Source: a virus
Direction: 5' to 3' (one strand)
Virus record (IMG/VR): IMGVR_UViG_3300046694_000227
Location: 1 to 42,647 of that record
DNA length: 42,647 bases
The position numbers and the translations under genes were made by a program. Of the stretch, positions 30,007 through 38,198 are shown in pieces; position 1 is the stretch's first letter, and the number at the start of each line of letters is the position of its first letter. The notes beneath the pieces are model-generated. The model saw nothing but the letters and a program-made list of their open reading frames with translations, did no database searches and was not told the DNA's origin.

Positions 30007-31164
30007 ATGTCCGCAAACGCCAAACAAGCCTCCGTATCGGCCGACCTCGATCTGAGTGAAACCGCAGAGAACACTGTAGTCCCTGCAGTTGCCGTCACCG
30101 ACATCGCCGAGTATCGGCCGCATGAGGAACAGATCGTCCGCTTGGAAACCAGCTACGGGAAGCTTGTCGTTGACTGCTCAACCAGTGAGGGGCTGGCAAA
30201 CGCCAAGGAAGTGCGGGTCGACATCCGCGACGTGCGCTATGCCTTGGCAAACACCACCAAAACTGCACTCGTTCCTTACCAGCAGAAAGTCAAAGAAGCC
30301 CAGGCTCGCGTCAACCAGGTGAAGGAATTTGGCGAGGCGCTGAAGGATCGAGTTCTGGCGATTGAAGCGCCTATCGACGAAGCCATCAAGGCGGAGGAGA
30401 AGCGCGCAGCTGACGCCAAGGCAGAACGCGAGCGCATTGAAGCTGAACGTGTCGAGGCCATCCGGAAAAAAATTACCCGATTCAGCTCTGTAGCAGCAGC
30501 GTACGCAAGCCGCAGTGCTGCCGATGTTGCAGCCGTGCTTAAAAGCGTCAAAGAGTCGGTAATCCTGCCAGACGAATACGCCGAGTTTGAAGCTGAAGCC
30601 ACCATCGCCCGCGACAACGCTATTGATCAGCTTGAAGCGCTGCACCGGGCTGCTGTTGACCGCGAAGAGGCGGCAGCCAAGCTACTGGCCCAACAAAAAG
30701 AGCTGGACGAACTGCGTGAGAAGCAACGCATCGCCGATGCTGAAGCAGAGGAGTTGCGCAAGCAGCGCGCCGAGGAAGATCGCCTGCGCTTGAAGCAGCA
30801 GCAGGATGAACTCGACCAGCAGCGCCGCGATATGGAAGCGCAACAACGCCAGCAACGTGAGCAGCAAGAAGAACAGCAGCGCCAGCAGCGCGAGCGTGAT
30901 GCGCAGTATCAGCGTGACCAAGAAGAGTTGGCTCGCCTGCGCGCACTGGCTGCAGCACCCGCTTCGGTTGCAGACGTCATCACAACACCCGCCGTTACCG
31001 ACACATTGCCAGCAGGTGCAGCCGAAGTTGATTCGGCTCCAGCGGTTGACGAAGTCGCCGGCTCGAACATGCCGAGCGCCGCCGAAGTGGTCGAGGTCGT
31101 GGCCATGGCCTTCTGCGTCAATAATGACGAGGCATCGGCCTGGCTGCGCGCCCTGTCGTTCTAA
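30007..31164 (+). CDS. DUF1351-like coiled-coil protein of the recombination module
   Basis: A 385-aa protein. Residues about 45-135 (RLETSYGKLVVDCSTSEGLA, then VDIRDVRYALANTTKTALVP and KEFGEALKDRVLAIEAPIDE) resemble DUF1351-type proteins encoded next to recT. A long Gln/Glu/Arg coiled coil follows (about 220-310), then a Pro/Ala linker and a short C-terminal domain. It directly precedes recT, and may be a partner of the annealing machinery. Confidence 0.72.
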   Translation: MSANAKQASVSADLDLSETAENTVVPAVAVTDIAEYRPHEEQIVRLETSYGKLVVDCSTSEGLANAKEVRVDIRDVRYALANTTKTALVPYQQKVKEAQARVNQVKEFGEALKDRVLAIEAPIDEAIKAEEKRAADAKAERERIEAERVEAIRKKITRFSSVAAAYASRSAADVAAVLKSVKESVILPDEYAEFEAEATIARDNAIDQLEALHRAAVDREEAAAKLLAQQKELDELREKQRIADAEAEELRKQRAEEDRLRLKQQQDELDQQRRDMEAQQRQQREQQEEQQRQQRERDAQYQRDQEELARLRALAAAPASVADVITTPAVTDTLPAGAAEVDSAPAVDEVAGSNMPSAAEVVEVVAMAFCVNNDEASAWLRALSF

Positions 31165-31219
31165 CAAACCCTGAAATCACCCCGGAGGCCGGCCAAAGTC
31201 GTCGGCTATGGAGTTAGGA

Positions 31220-32200
31220 ATGAACGCTCAAACCCAGATTGCTACCGTACCAATGGACACTAGCCCGACGGGCTTGATCCTCAACCGCGACAGCATGCAG
31301 TCGATGACTGAGCTCGCGGGAATCATGGCAGGCGGCAAAACTACTCTGCCGAAGCATTTCCACGGCAACACTGCCGACTGCATGGCGGTGATCATGCAAT
31401 CCATGCAATGGGGCATGAACCCCTTCCAGGTGGCGCAGAAGACGTTCATCGTGAACGGTGGCCAACTGAGCTATGAAGCACAGCTGGTCAATGCGGTAAT
31501 CACCACGCGAGCGCCGACAATTGATCGAATCCATTACGACTGGTTTGGCGACTGGGACAAGATCATTGGCAACTTCCGTGAAATCGAAAGCAAAAAGCAA
31601 AATGATGATCACGGGCAGCCGAAGAAATACCGCGTCCCAAACTGGAATATTAACGACGAGAAGGGGCTTGGCGTCCGCGTCTGGGCTACTTTCGAAGGTG
31701 AAGACGCTCCCCGCGAACTGACCACCTTGATGACTCAGGCGCGAACTCGGAATTCGACGCTATGGGCGGACGATCCGAAGCAGCAGATCGCATACTTGGC
31801 ACTCAAAAAATGGGCTCGCCTGTATTGCCCTGACGTTATCTTGGGCGTTTACACCCGAGACGAATTGGACGACGGCTACACGCCTCCCGAAACAGACGTT
31901 ACCCCGAGATCTACGAACGAAAAGCCAGCAGACGTGGGGGCCGCTTCAGTACCTCAGGGCGACACAACCGATGCGACTACAGACCTGTTCGAGCAGTTGA
32001 AGAAGATCGCTCAGGAACAGGGCATTGAGGGTTACGAAAAGGCATGGAAAGCGCTCAAGCCACAGCAGCGCGGCGCTATTGGCGTAACCCGTCACGGTGA
32101 GCTGAAGTCGATTGCACAGACAATCGAGGCGGAGTTCACCACGCTCAACGAAAGCTCAAACGCTGATGCAGACAAAGATCCGCAGGGCGGTGATCAATGA
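31220..32200 (+). CDS. recT: RecT-family single-strand annealing protein
   Basis: A 326-aa protein starting at ATG 31220 (GGAG 6 nt upstream). It shows RecT hallmarks: ADCMAVIMQSMQWGMNPFQV, KTFIVNGGQLSYEAQLVNAV, then GVRVWATFEGED. RecT anneals complementary single strands for phage recombination and works with a 5'-3' exonuclease, whose gene follows at once but is frameshifted. The C-terminal third (from about 230) is acidic and variable, as usual. Confidence 0.93.
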   Translation: MNAQTQIATVPMDTSPTGLILNRDSMQSMTELAGIMAGGKTTLPKHFHGNTADCMAVIMQSMQWGMNPFQVAQKTFIVNGGQLSYEAQLVNAVITTRAPTIDRIHYDWFGDWDKIIGNFREIESKKQNDDHGQPKKYRVPNWNINDEKGLGVRVWATFEGEDAPRELTTLMTQARTRNSTLWADDPKQQIAYLALKKWARLYCPDVILGVYTRDELDDGYTPPETDVTPRSTNEKPADVGAASVPQGDTTDATTDLFEQLKKIAQEQGIEGYEKAWKALKPQQRGAIGVTRHGELKSIAQTIEAEFTTLNESSNADADKDPQGGDQ

Positions 32201-32866
32201 ACGCCTCGGTAGACCTCCAGCGTACCCAGCAATGGCATCAAGATCGCAGCGGACGCCTCACTGCCAGCCGCTTCAAGGATGTGATCGCTTGGGGGGGACC
32301 GTGACAAGCATGGCAAACGTAAGCCACTCGCGGCCCGAACCACCTACATGCGCGAGCTGGCCTTTGAACGCCTGGCCAACCGATCAAAACATTCGGTCAG
32401 CAGCAAGTCGATGGCCTGGGGGACCGAGGTTGAGCAGTCGAGTCACGACTTTTACGAAATTCTGACCGGCAATACCGTCATCAAGTCGGGCTTTGTGGTT
32501 CACCCAAAATACGACTGGCTGGGCTGCTCGCCGGACGGCTTGATTGGCGAGGACGGCGGCATTGAGTCGAAGTGCCCATTCAATGAAGCAGTCCACGTAC
32601 GCACCTGGCTCGAAGGAATGCCCGACGAACACAAGCCGCAGGTTCAGGGCTGCATGTTCGTAACGGGCCGGGAATGGTGGGATTTCCTGTCGTTCGATCC
32701 GCGCCAAGACGAAGACTGCCGGCTATACATCGAGACTATCAAGCGCGATGACGAGTACATCGCGATGCTTCATCAAGAGCTGGTCCAGTTCAATTTGGAG
32801 CTTGGCCGGATGGTTGACGAAGTAGCGGATAAAGCGCGGGCACAAGCCCATCGATTAGGAGCCTGA
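32197..32866 (+). pseudogene. YqaJ-type phage exonuclease, frameshifted at a G7 run
   Basis: Starting at ATG 32197 (overlapping the recT stop) the frame reads MNASVDLQRTQQWHQDRSGR then LTASRFKDVIAWG, and stops at TGA 32306-32308 just after GGGGGGG (32291-32297). In the +1-shifted frame the protein continues through TTYMRELAFERLANR, DWLGCSPDGLIGEDGGIESK and to LGA. These are the YqaJ/lambda-exo nuclease motifs: Asp of SPDG, and E-S-K. Six G instead of seven would restore 222 residues. The product would resect 5' ends for RecT. Confidence 0.85.
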
Positions 32867-32868
32867 GC

Positions 32869-33111
32869 ATGATCAGCCTCAACCTCAACGCAGTACGTGA
32901 AAAGCAGACTGAGTCCGAACGGATCGCCGCTGCGATGGCTGAGTTCTGGTCGCGTCCCGGCGGCAACTATCAGGAGATGCCAACCGCCCGAATGAAGCCG
33001 AAACCGCCCCGCTCGAAGAAAATAGACCCTGAAACGGTCCTCAAGCGGCGCCCGAAACCGATTTCGGCAGCCGACCGCAAGGCTCTGCGAAAAATGGCGG
33101 ATTCGGTATGA
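32869..33111 (+). CDS. 80-aa basic hypothetical protein
   Basis: An 80-aa protein with an acidic helical start (NAVREKQTESERIAAAMAEF) and a Lys/Pro-rich tail (RMKPKPPRSKKIDPETVLKR). It starts 2 bp after the exonuclease stop and overlaps the next gene (ATGA). The family is unknown. Confidence 0.65.
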   Translation: MISLNLNAVREKQTESERIAAAMAEFWSRPGGNYQEMPTARMKPKPPRSKKIDPETVLKRRPKPISAADRKALRKMADSV

Positions 33112-33572
33112 AGTCGAAACGCAAACCCAACAACGGTTTCGCCCGGGCTGAACGCAGTTGCCGGGCGCTGCTGCGCGCCAACCACGTCGCAGTGGTGAAC
33201 ATCGATCCCAGCGGCAGCCAGATCATGGCGAACTGGAAGAGCTGCAAGCACATCCGCAGTCTGGCGATCGCCAACGCGATCTTCGACTTCTCCTACCGCT
33301 GGACGATTTACATCGCCGCCATGTGTCGCGACGAGCGCGGCGCCGAGTACATCAAGTCGGTCGAGATCTCGCCGGATGGCATCTACAAGGTCGAGCGCCT
33401 GACTGATGCCATTGAGCATTACTACCCGGAGCTGCGCAACAGCGCGAACCCGGCCCATCTGGTCGCATCAGGCTGGATCGCCATTCCCGACGAGATATCG
33501 ATGGATGAAGCTCAAGCCGCGAAGCTGTTCTACGCCGCCGGCGCCTGGCATCAGGTGAAGGTCGCCGCGTGA
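33108..33572 (+). CDS. 154-aa hypothetical protein
   Basis: A 154-aa protein with a basic N-terminus (KSKRKPNNGFARAERSCRAL) followed by predicted alpha/beta structure (ANAIFDFSYRWTIYIAAMCR). It ends with helical text (DEAQAAKLFYAAGAWHQVK). It is a common position for phage recombination accessory genes, but I do not recognise it. Confidence 0.65.
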   Translation: MKSKRKPNNGFARAERSCRALLRANHVAVVNIDPSGSQIMANWKSCKHIRSLAIANAIFDFSYRWTIYIAAMCRDERGAEYIKSVEISPDGIYKVERLTDAIEHYYPELRNSANPAHLVASGWIAIPDEISMDEAQAAKLFYAAGAWHQVKVAA

Positions 33573-33754
33573 GACGTTTTCGCACCCAACAACGCAAACG
33601 ACAGACCTGGCTGGACTTGCCGGCCAGCGGAATTGAAGAGGTAGGCCATGGCCGAGGAAAAGGAACTGACGGAGGAAGCCAAGAAGCAGCGCAGGAAGCG
33701 CGAGAAGGCTGCAGCAAAGGACGCTGCATTGGGCGTCGAGAAGTTTACGGTTGA
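33569..33754 (+). CDS. 61-aa basic peptide (uncertain)
   Basis: A GTG frame overlaps the preceding stop (GTGA) and starts MRRFRTQQRKRQTWLDLPAS. More than half overlaps the next gene in another frame, and that part is low complexity, so only the first third might be meaningful. Confidence 0.25.
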   Translation: MRRFRTQQRKRQTWLDLPASGIEEVGHGRGKGTDGGSQEAAQEAREGCSKGRCIGRREVYG

Positions 33755-34010
33755 GGTCGCCGGGGTGTTCAAGCCTGACCTGAAGGCAGTCATGAAGGCC
33801 CACGGCATCAACAACCAGCAGGACATTCACCAGCGGCTGTTGATAAACCTGATCGCCGCCGACTTCGAAACCCAGGCCACCATGCTACGCGGTGTCACGA
33901 CACCTTTTGTTGTTACAGAAAAGGTGTCGCGACTGATTGAGGCGGCCGGGCGGAAGTCACTCGCTGAAGATCCGCCAGAGCCTGAAGACGAGATCGACAT
34001 CCCGAAGTAG
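33648..34010 (+). CDS. 120-aa hypothetical protein with Rha-like peptide
   Basis: A 120-aa protein with a Lys/Glu-rich N-terminus (TEEAKKQRRKREKAAAKDAA), a helical middle and an acidic tail (EDPPEPEDEIDIPK). GAGG lies about 8 nt before the ATG. Residues about 84-94 (TPFVVTEKVSR) match the Rha peptide TPFGNTENVSR, encoded here by a perfect inverted repeat. The function is unknown; a regulatory role is possible. Confidence 0.62.
   Translation: MAEEKELTEEAKKQRRKREKAAAKDAALGVEKFTVEVAGVFKPDLKAVMKAHGINNQQDIHQRLLINLIAADFETQATMLRGVTTPFVVTEKVSRLIEAAGRKSLAEDPPEPEDEIDIPK
33898..33929. repeat. Perfect inverted repeat, 11-bp arms, 10-nt loop
   Basis: CGACACCTTTT, a 10-nt loop, AAAAGGTGTCG. The rha gene has the same hairpin in the same coding register at 25189-25222. 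It may be a protein-binding site, an RNA hairpin, or a trace of a shared coding block. Confidence 0.8.
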
Positions 34011-34039
34011 GCACACTCACGCCTACCAATTTGATATAG

Positions 34040-34414
34040 CTAAATATTCAAAAGGTGGGTGGCAATCGCAGGACTGACTGCGACGATAGCTTCAAAGATG
34101 GTTGCTGCGTTCGCGGAGTTCTCGACGAATGCCCACAGCTTTGACTCTTTGACAGTATTTTCCCTTTGCTTGATATCCCCCTCGGGAACAGCCTTCAGCG
34201 CTAAAAGAACTTGTTTCAGATACTCAATCGGTGTGTCTTGAGGAAGACCCAGTGTTGCCAAAAGCGAAACGGGATCCCGCTCAACAATCCCCGCTTGGCA
34301 ATTAATCAGGTTGTTCGCGGTGAACTTTATTTCCGCGTTCGTACCATGGGCTACCGAGACAGCTGTCCCGCACTTTTCGAATGTATTCCCTGACATATCG
34401 ATCTTAATAGGCAT
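34040..34414 (-). CDS. Beta-helix-like hypothetical protein, antisense moron
   Basis: A 124-aa protein on the minus strand inside a plus-strand operon. Residues 1-45 (GNTFEKCGTAVSVAHGTNAE, then IKFTANNLINCQAGIV) have the repeating Asn/Gly/Cys pattern of right-handed beta-helix rungs. The rest is helical and ends in a hydrophobic segment (AATIFEAIVAVSPAIATHLL). GGAG lies 7 nt before the ATG. It is more AT-rich than its neighbours and transcribed alone, so it is likely acquired and expressed in the lysogen. The function is unknown; defence or toxin roles are possible. Confidence 0.65.
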   Translation of the reverse strand: MPIKIDMSGNTFEKCGTAVSVAHGTNAEIKFTANNLINCQAGIVERDPVSLLATLGLPQDTPIEYLKQVLLALKAVPEGDIKQRENTVKESKLWAFVENSANAATIFEAIVAVSPAIATHLLNI

Positions 34415-34493
34415 GACTCGACTCCATTAATGGCAGATGAGCATCACCTATTACTCCTATTCTACGAATCACGCCAGCCGGCGAGGATCCCCT

Positions 34494-36551
34494 ATGTCCG
34501 CACAACAGAAGAAACACCCCTTCGATTTCAAAACTCAATACGGACTCGGCTTCAGCACTCAGGACGATGAGATCGTTGTCGACTTCTTCTGCGGTGGCGG
34601 CGGTGCCGGTACCGGGTTGGAGATGGGGCTGGGCCGCGCGGTGAACGTCGCGAAGAACCACAGCCCTCAAGCAATCAGCATGCACACCGTGAATCACCCG
34701 GGCGCCGTGCACTTCACTACTGACGTGTTCGAAGGTGATCCAGACACCGAGTGCGGCGGTAAGGCCGTGGGCTGGTTCCACATGTCGCCGGACTGCACGC
34801 ATCATAGCCAGGCCGCCGGCGGCCAACCGCGCAAGCGTGAGATCCGGAACCTGTCGTGGATCGGGCTGAAGTGGGCTGGCAAGAAGAAGCCTCGCGTCAT
34901 CAGCCTGGAGAACGTGAAACAGATCCTCCAGTGGGGGCCGCTGATCGCCAAGCGCTGCAAGTCGACCGGCCGCGTGATGAAGCTGGGCGGTGCCATCGCC
35001 GAGCCTGGCGAAGTCGTGCCGGTTCACCAGCAGTTCCTGGTGCCTAACCCGAAACGCCGCGGGCAAACGTGGGCAGTGTTCGTTGCCGAGCTGCAGCGTC
35101 TGGGCTACGCCGTCGAATGGCGGGTCATCAAGGCCTGCGACTTCGGCGCGCCGACCAGCCGCGAGCGCCTGTTCATGATCGCCCGCTGCGATGGACAGCC
35201 GATCGTGTGGCCCGAGCCGACCCACGCGAAGAACCCGGCCAAGGGCCAACAGAAGTGGCGTACCGCCGCCGAGTGCATCGACTGGACTATCCCGAGCAAA
35301 AGCATTTTCAACCGGGCAAAGCCGCTGGCACCCGCCACCCTACGCCGGATTGCCAAGGGCATGAAGAAGTTCGTGATTGATGCGGCTGACCCGTTCATTG
35401 TGCCAATCGCAAACTGGTCGGGCGAAAGCGTCCAGTCTGCCCATGACCCACTGCGCACCGTGACGTCGTGGCCGCGCGGAGGATCGTTCGCGATGGCGAG
35501 CCCGATCATTGCGCCAGCTACACATCATGGCAGCGACCGGATCAACGACCCCCACGCCCCGCTGCCGACCGTCACCTGCGCGAATCGCGGCGAGCTGACG
35601 TTGGTCAGCCCTACCCTGATTCAAACAGGCTACGGAGAGCGCACCGGGCAGGAGCCGCGCGTGCCCGGCCTTGATCAACCACTGGGTACCGTGGTCGCCG
35701 GCGGCGTTAAACATGCACTGGCCGCTGCGCACTTGGTGAAGTTCCGGTTTTCGGACGAAGGCAAGGCGCTCGATGAGCCGCTGCCAACTATCACCAGCGG
35801 CGGCAACTACCAGCGCCCCGCCGGCGCCGCCCACGCCATGGGCATCTCAACAGTGTTCATGGCCCAGATGAATGGCGGCTTTAACACCACGGCAGCCAAA
35901 AGCATCGAGGACCCGATGACCACGGTGACCAACACCGGCAGCCAGCAGCAACTGGTGACCGCCAACCTGGTGCACTTGCGCGGCAACTGCGATGCGCGGG
36001 ACGCCAGCGATCCGTTGCACACCATCAGCGCCGGCGGCACTCACCATGGACTGGTCACTGCTTTCATGGAACGCCAGTTCGGCGCCAGCGTTGGCCAGGG
36101 TGTGGACGAACCAGCACCGACCATAACAGCCGGCGGTGGCGGAAAGAGTTCGCTGGTCGAGCTGCAGCTTTCGCCAGAGGTTGAAGCCGGTGCGCTGCGC
36201 GTCGCGGCATTCCTGATCAGCTACTACGGCACCGAGAACATGAGCGCCGCCGACGCGCCAGCGCCAACCATCACCACCAAGGATCGGCTGGGCCTGGTCA
36301 CCGTCACCATCAAGGGCACGCCGTACGTGATCGTCGACATCTGCCTGCGGATGCTGCAACCGGCCGAGCTGTACAAGGCTCAGGGCTTCCCCGCCGACTA
36401 CATCATCGGCCACGGTGCCGACGGCAAGCCGTTCACCAAAACCCAGCAGGTGCACATGTGCGGCAACAGCGTCAGCCCGCCGCCGATGGCTGCACTGGCA
36501 CGGGCCAACGATCCATGGAGGATCGCTGAGCAAACCTCAAAAGCCGCTTAG
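34494..36551 (+). CDS. DNA cytosine-5 methyltransferase with repeated target-recognition region
   Basis: A 685-aa protein from ATG 34494 (GAGG 7 nt upstream). Motif I is DFFCGGGGAG (30-39), the catalytic motif SPDC (98-101, Cys101, in place of the usual PCQ), ENV at 139-141, TSRERLF near 221-227, and the C-terminal QGFPADY and GNSVSPP motifs (about 630-663). Between about 315 and 595 there are eight copies of D/EPLPTITxGG-like units spaced 33-49 residues apart. It probably protects phage DNA from host restriction. It is larger than most such enzymes (about 330-450 aa), owing to the repeats. Confidence 0.9.
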   Translation: MSAQQKKHPFDFKTQYGLGFSTQDDEIVVDFFCGGGGAGTGLEMGLGRAVNVAKNHSPQAISMHTVNHPGAVHFTTDVFEGDPDTECGGKAVGWFHMSPDCTHHSQAAGGQPRKREIRNLSWIGLKWAGKKKPRVISLENVKQILQWGPLIAKRCKSTGRVMKLGGAIAEPGEVVPVHQQFLVPNPKRRGQTWAVFVAELQRLGYAVEWRVIKACDFGAPTSRERLFMIARCDGQPIVWPEPTHAKNPAKGQQKWRTAAECIDWTIPSKSIFNRAKPLAPATLRRIAKGMKKFVIDAADPFIVPIANWSGESVQSAHDPLRTVTSWPRGGSFAMASPIIAPATHHGSDRINDPHAPLPTVTCANRGELTLVSPTLIQTGYGERTGQEPRVPGLDQPLGTVVAGGVKHALAAAHLVKFRFSDEGKALDEPLPTITSGGNYQRPAGAAHAMGISTVFMAQMNGGFNTTAAKSIEDPMTTVTNTGSQQQLVTANLVHLRGNCDARDASDPLHTISAGGTHHGLVTAFMERQFGASVGQGVDEPAPTITAGGGGKSSLVELQLSPEVEAGALRVAAFLISYYGTENMSAADAPAPTITTKDRLGLVTVTIKGTPYVIVDICLRMLQPAELYKAQGFPADYIIGHGADGKPFTKTQQVHMCGNSVSPPPMAALARANDPWRIAEQTSKAA

Positions 36552-36664
36552 CTGAGGAACGCCTGCCATGGGTAGGTGATGATCCAATCAGTAAGCCGGT
36601 TTAGCGCCTCAATTGCGACTTCAGAAATGATGTTGACGAGCAGGTCTATCAAAAACTTTTTCAT
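36548..36664 (-). CDS. 38-aa amphipathic peptide convergent to the methyltransferase gene
   Basis: A minus-strand frame (MKKFLIDLLVNIISEVAIEA, then LNRLTDWIITYPWQAFLS) with GGAG 6 nt before the ATG. It is basic at the start and otherwise a long hydrophobic or amphipathic helix, much like small type I toxins. Its stop overlaps the methyltransferase stop. An AT-rich non-coding stretch (36665-36771) lies upstream. No antitoxin RNA can be shown from sequence alone. Confidence 0.5.
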   Translation of the reverse strand: MKKFLIDLLVNIISEVAIEALNRLTDWIITYPWQAFLS

Positions 36665-36771
36665 ATGGGTCTCCGGATAAGTTTCCGCACACCGGTGGCA
36701 TGCACCAGCCTTTACCCGAATGAATTCACTTCTTACAAAAACCTCGAAAAATATTTCGATGAGGTATTTCC
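36665..36771. other. AT-rich intergenic region
   Basis: About 107 bp between the divergent 38-aa peptide and the 141-codon gene. It includes the imperfect palindrome TCGAAAAATATTTCGA near 36746-36761 and an AT-rich stretch, so it may hold divergent promoters. I cannot assign a -35/-10 pair with confidence. Confidence 0.4.
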
Positions 36772-37197
36772 ATGCCTACAGAAAACCGTATCGACTGCCC
36801 AGCGCTGCACAAGCTCAGTAACCGTTACCCGTTTGGTGATCGTGTTCCGCGCACGGTCAAGATGTTCACGACCGTCATGGCTGATCCGATACCAGGCGCT
36901 GGGTATTCACTCGTAAAGGGTGACGCTCCGACCTGCCCTGAAGGCCAAATCTTTCCTGCGTGGACGAACAGCCACGGCGCGGTTTCAGCGGTGCTGCCAG
37001 ACGGCAAACGTCTTGGCCTGCGCCCTGCTGAGTTCGAGGTCGACACCTGGCACGACCTTGCGCCGGCGCCAGCAGCGTCTGGAGTGACGATCTCCGGCGA
37101 CGCCGAGCCAAAACCCTATCCCGACCGTCTGTGCCATATCGACTACACGGCACACCCATATCGTTGCGGGTGCTTGAGTGGCGACGATGAAGCGTAG
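36772..37197 (+). CDS. Hypothetical protein, truncated by an in-frame amber stop
   Basis: A 141-aa N-terminal part (TENRIDCPALHKLSNRYPFG, then PSRVP-like DRVPRTVKMFTTV and PDRLCHIDYTAHPYRCGC), with GAGG 7 nt before the ATG. It ends at TAG 37195-37197, but the same frame continues for a further 205 codons to 37815 without another stop and with good coding text, so the original protein was about 347 aa. The function is unknown. Confidence 0.7.
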   Translation: MPTENRIDCPALHKLSNRYPFGDRVPRTVKMFTTVMADPIPGAGYSLVKGDAPTCPEGQIFPAWTNSHGAVSAVLPDGKRLGLRPAEFEVDTWHDLAPAPAASGVTISGDAEPKPYPDRLCHIDYTAHPYRCGCLSGDDEA

Positions 37198-37815
37198 CGG
37201 CGTTTTGACGAACACCAGCGCGACACCAAACTGGCGACAGCTGAGAGTGAGGTTGCGCGACTCACCGCCGAACGTAACGCCCTGCAGCAGCGCCTGAACG
37301 CAGCGGATCAGCGGATTGATGAGCTGGAGCAAGACAAGGCCCGGCTGGACGCGCTGGATTCTAATTGCTGGGATGTCCGCTTCAACAGCAGCCCCAACGG
37401 CGACGCTGGCGACAGCAGCATCAACATCGAGGTCGTCGGCCACTGGATGGATAAGCCGTTCGAGCGCGTCATCGGCGAGAACTACAGCGAGAACCTTCGC
37501 GCCGCCATTGACCAGGCGATGACGGCACCAGCCTATCCGCCTGAGCGCCCTGAATATCCAGAACCAGAATCCATAAAGGATGACGACTGGCATATGAACC
37601 CGTGCAAGCAAGGTCACCGCGATGTTGGCGCGGCCGGCGGTGCGGCGGCGTGCAACCAGTGCGACGAGAAGATCGAAGCGGCCACCACGCAAGAAGCCTT
37701 CGAGCGCTGGAATGCAGAACATCCGGCAGCTCAGTCGATCCCTGATCAATTGCGTGAGGCCGCGAAAATGATCGGCATCGAGCGCATGCCACCGATGGAG
37801 TACGACGAGCCATGA
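37198..37815 (+). pseudogene. C-terminal remainder of the 36772 gene
   Basis: In frame with the gene before, beyond its TAG. It contains a coiled coil (TAESEVARLTAERNALQQRL, then AADQRIDELEQDKARLDALD) and a C-terminal part with HMNPCKQGHRDVG and ACNQCDEK, a Lar-like zinc ribbon followed by EAFERWNAEH. An internal ATG at 37447 could start a 122-aa product. It ends ATGA with the next gene, showing the original gene end. Confidence 0.75.
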
Positions 37816-38108
37816 CCCACAAAAGCTACCGGCTCGACCCCAACGTGAGAGCCATCACCGACTTGGTGACTGATGAGCAGGTGCAGAACTCATTTCAGGG
37901 CACCAACTTCGGCCACGATGACTTTCGCGGCCTACTGGCCCAGGGTTGCATCAAGGCGCTGGCAGGCTGGCACCAAGGCCACACGCTGACGAGCATCCTC
38001 GAAGAGTTGCGGCTGATCAGTTGGAACCGGCAGATCGGCAAGATCAAGGTCACCGCCAAGGGTCGTCATTACATCTGGCTCGCCTTCAAAGGCCAACCGG
38101 GCGTCTAA
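37812..38108 (+). CDS. 98-aa hypothetical protein
   Basis: A 98-aa protein (HDDFRGLLAQGCIKALAGWH, then TLTSILEELRLISWNRQIGK) that ends with a small beta part (VTAKGRHYIWLAF) and resembles a winged-helix phage protein in outline. Its ATG overlaps the previous stop. No family is assigned. Confidence 0.62.
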   Translation: MTHKSYRLDPNVRAITDLVTDEQVQNSFQGTNFGHDDFRGLLAQGCIKALAGWHQGHTLTSILEELRLISWNRQIGKIKVTAKGRHYIWLAFKGQPGV

Positions 38109-38198
38109 TTCCGCAAAGAGCACATCTGTACTCCACCCGCAAAACTACTCCCTCCCCCTTCAAAGTCAGCCGCTATAGCGGCAAGGACGAGCTCGCCC

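Noticed and set aside
34404-35249. 281-codon minus frame opposite the methyltransferase
   Set aside because: It is a GC-driven shadow: the plus frame holds all methyltransferase motifs.
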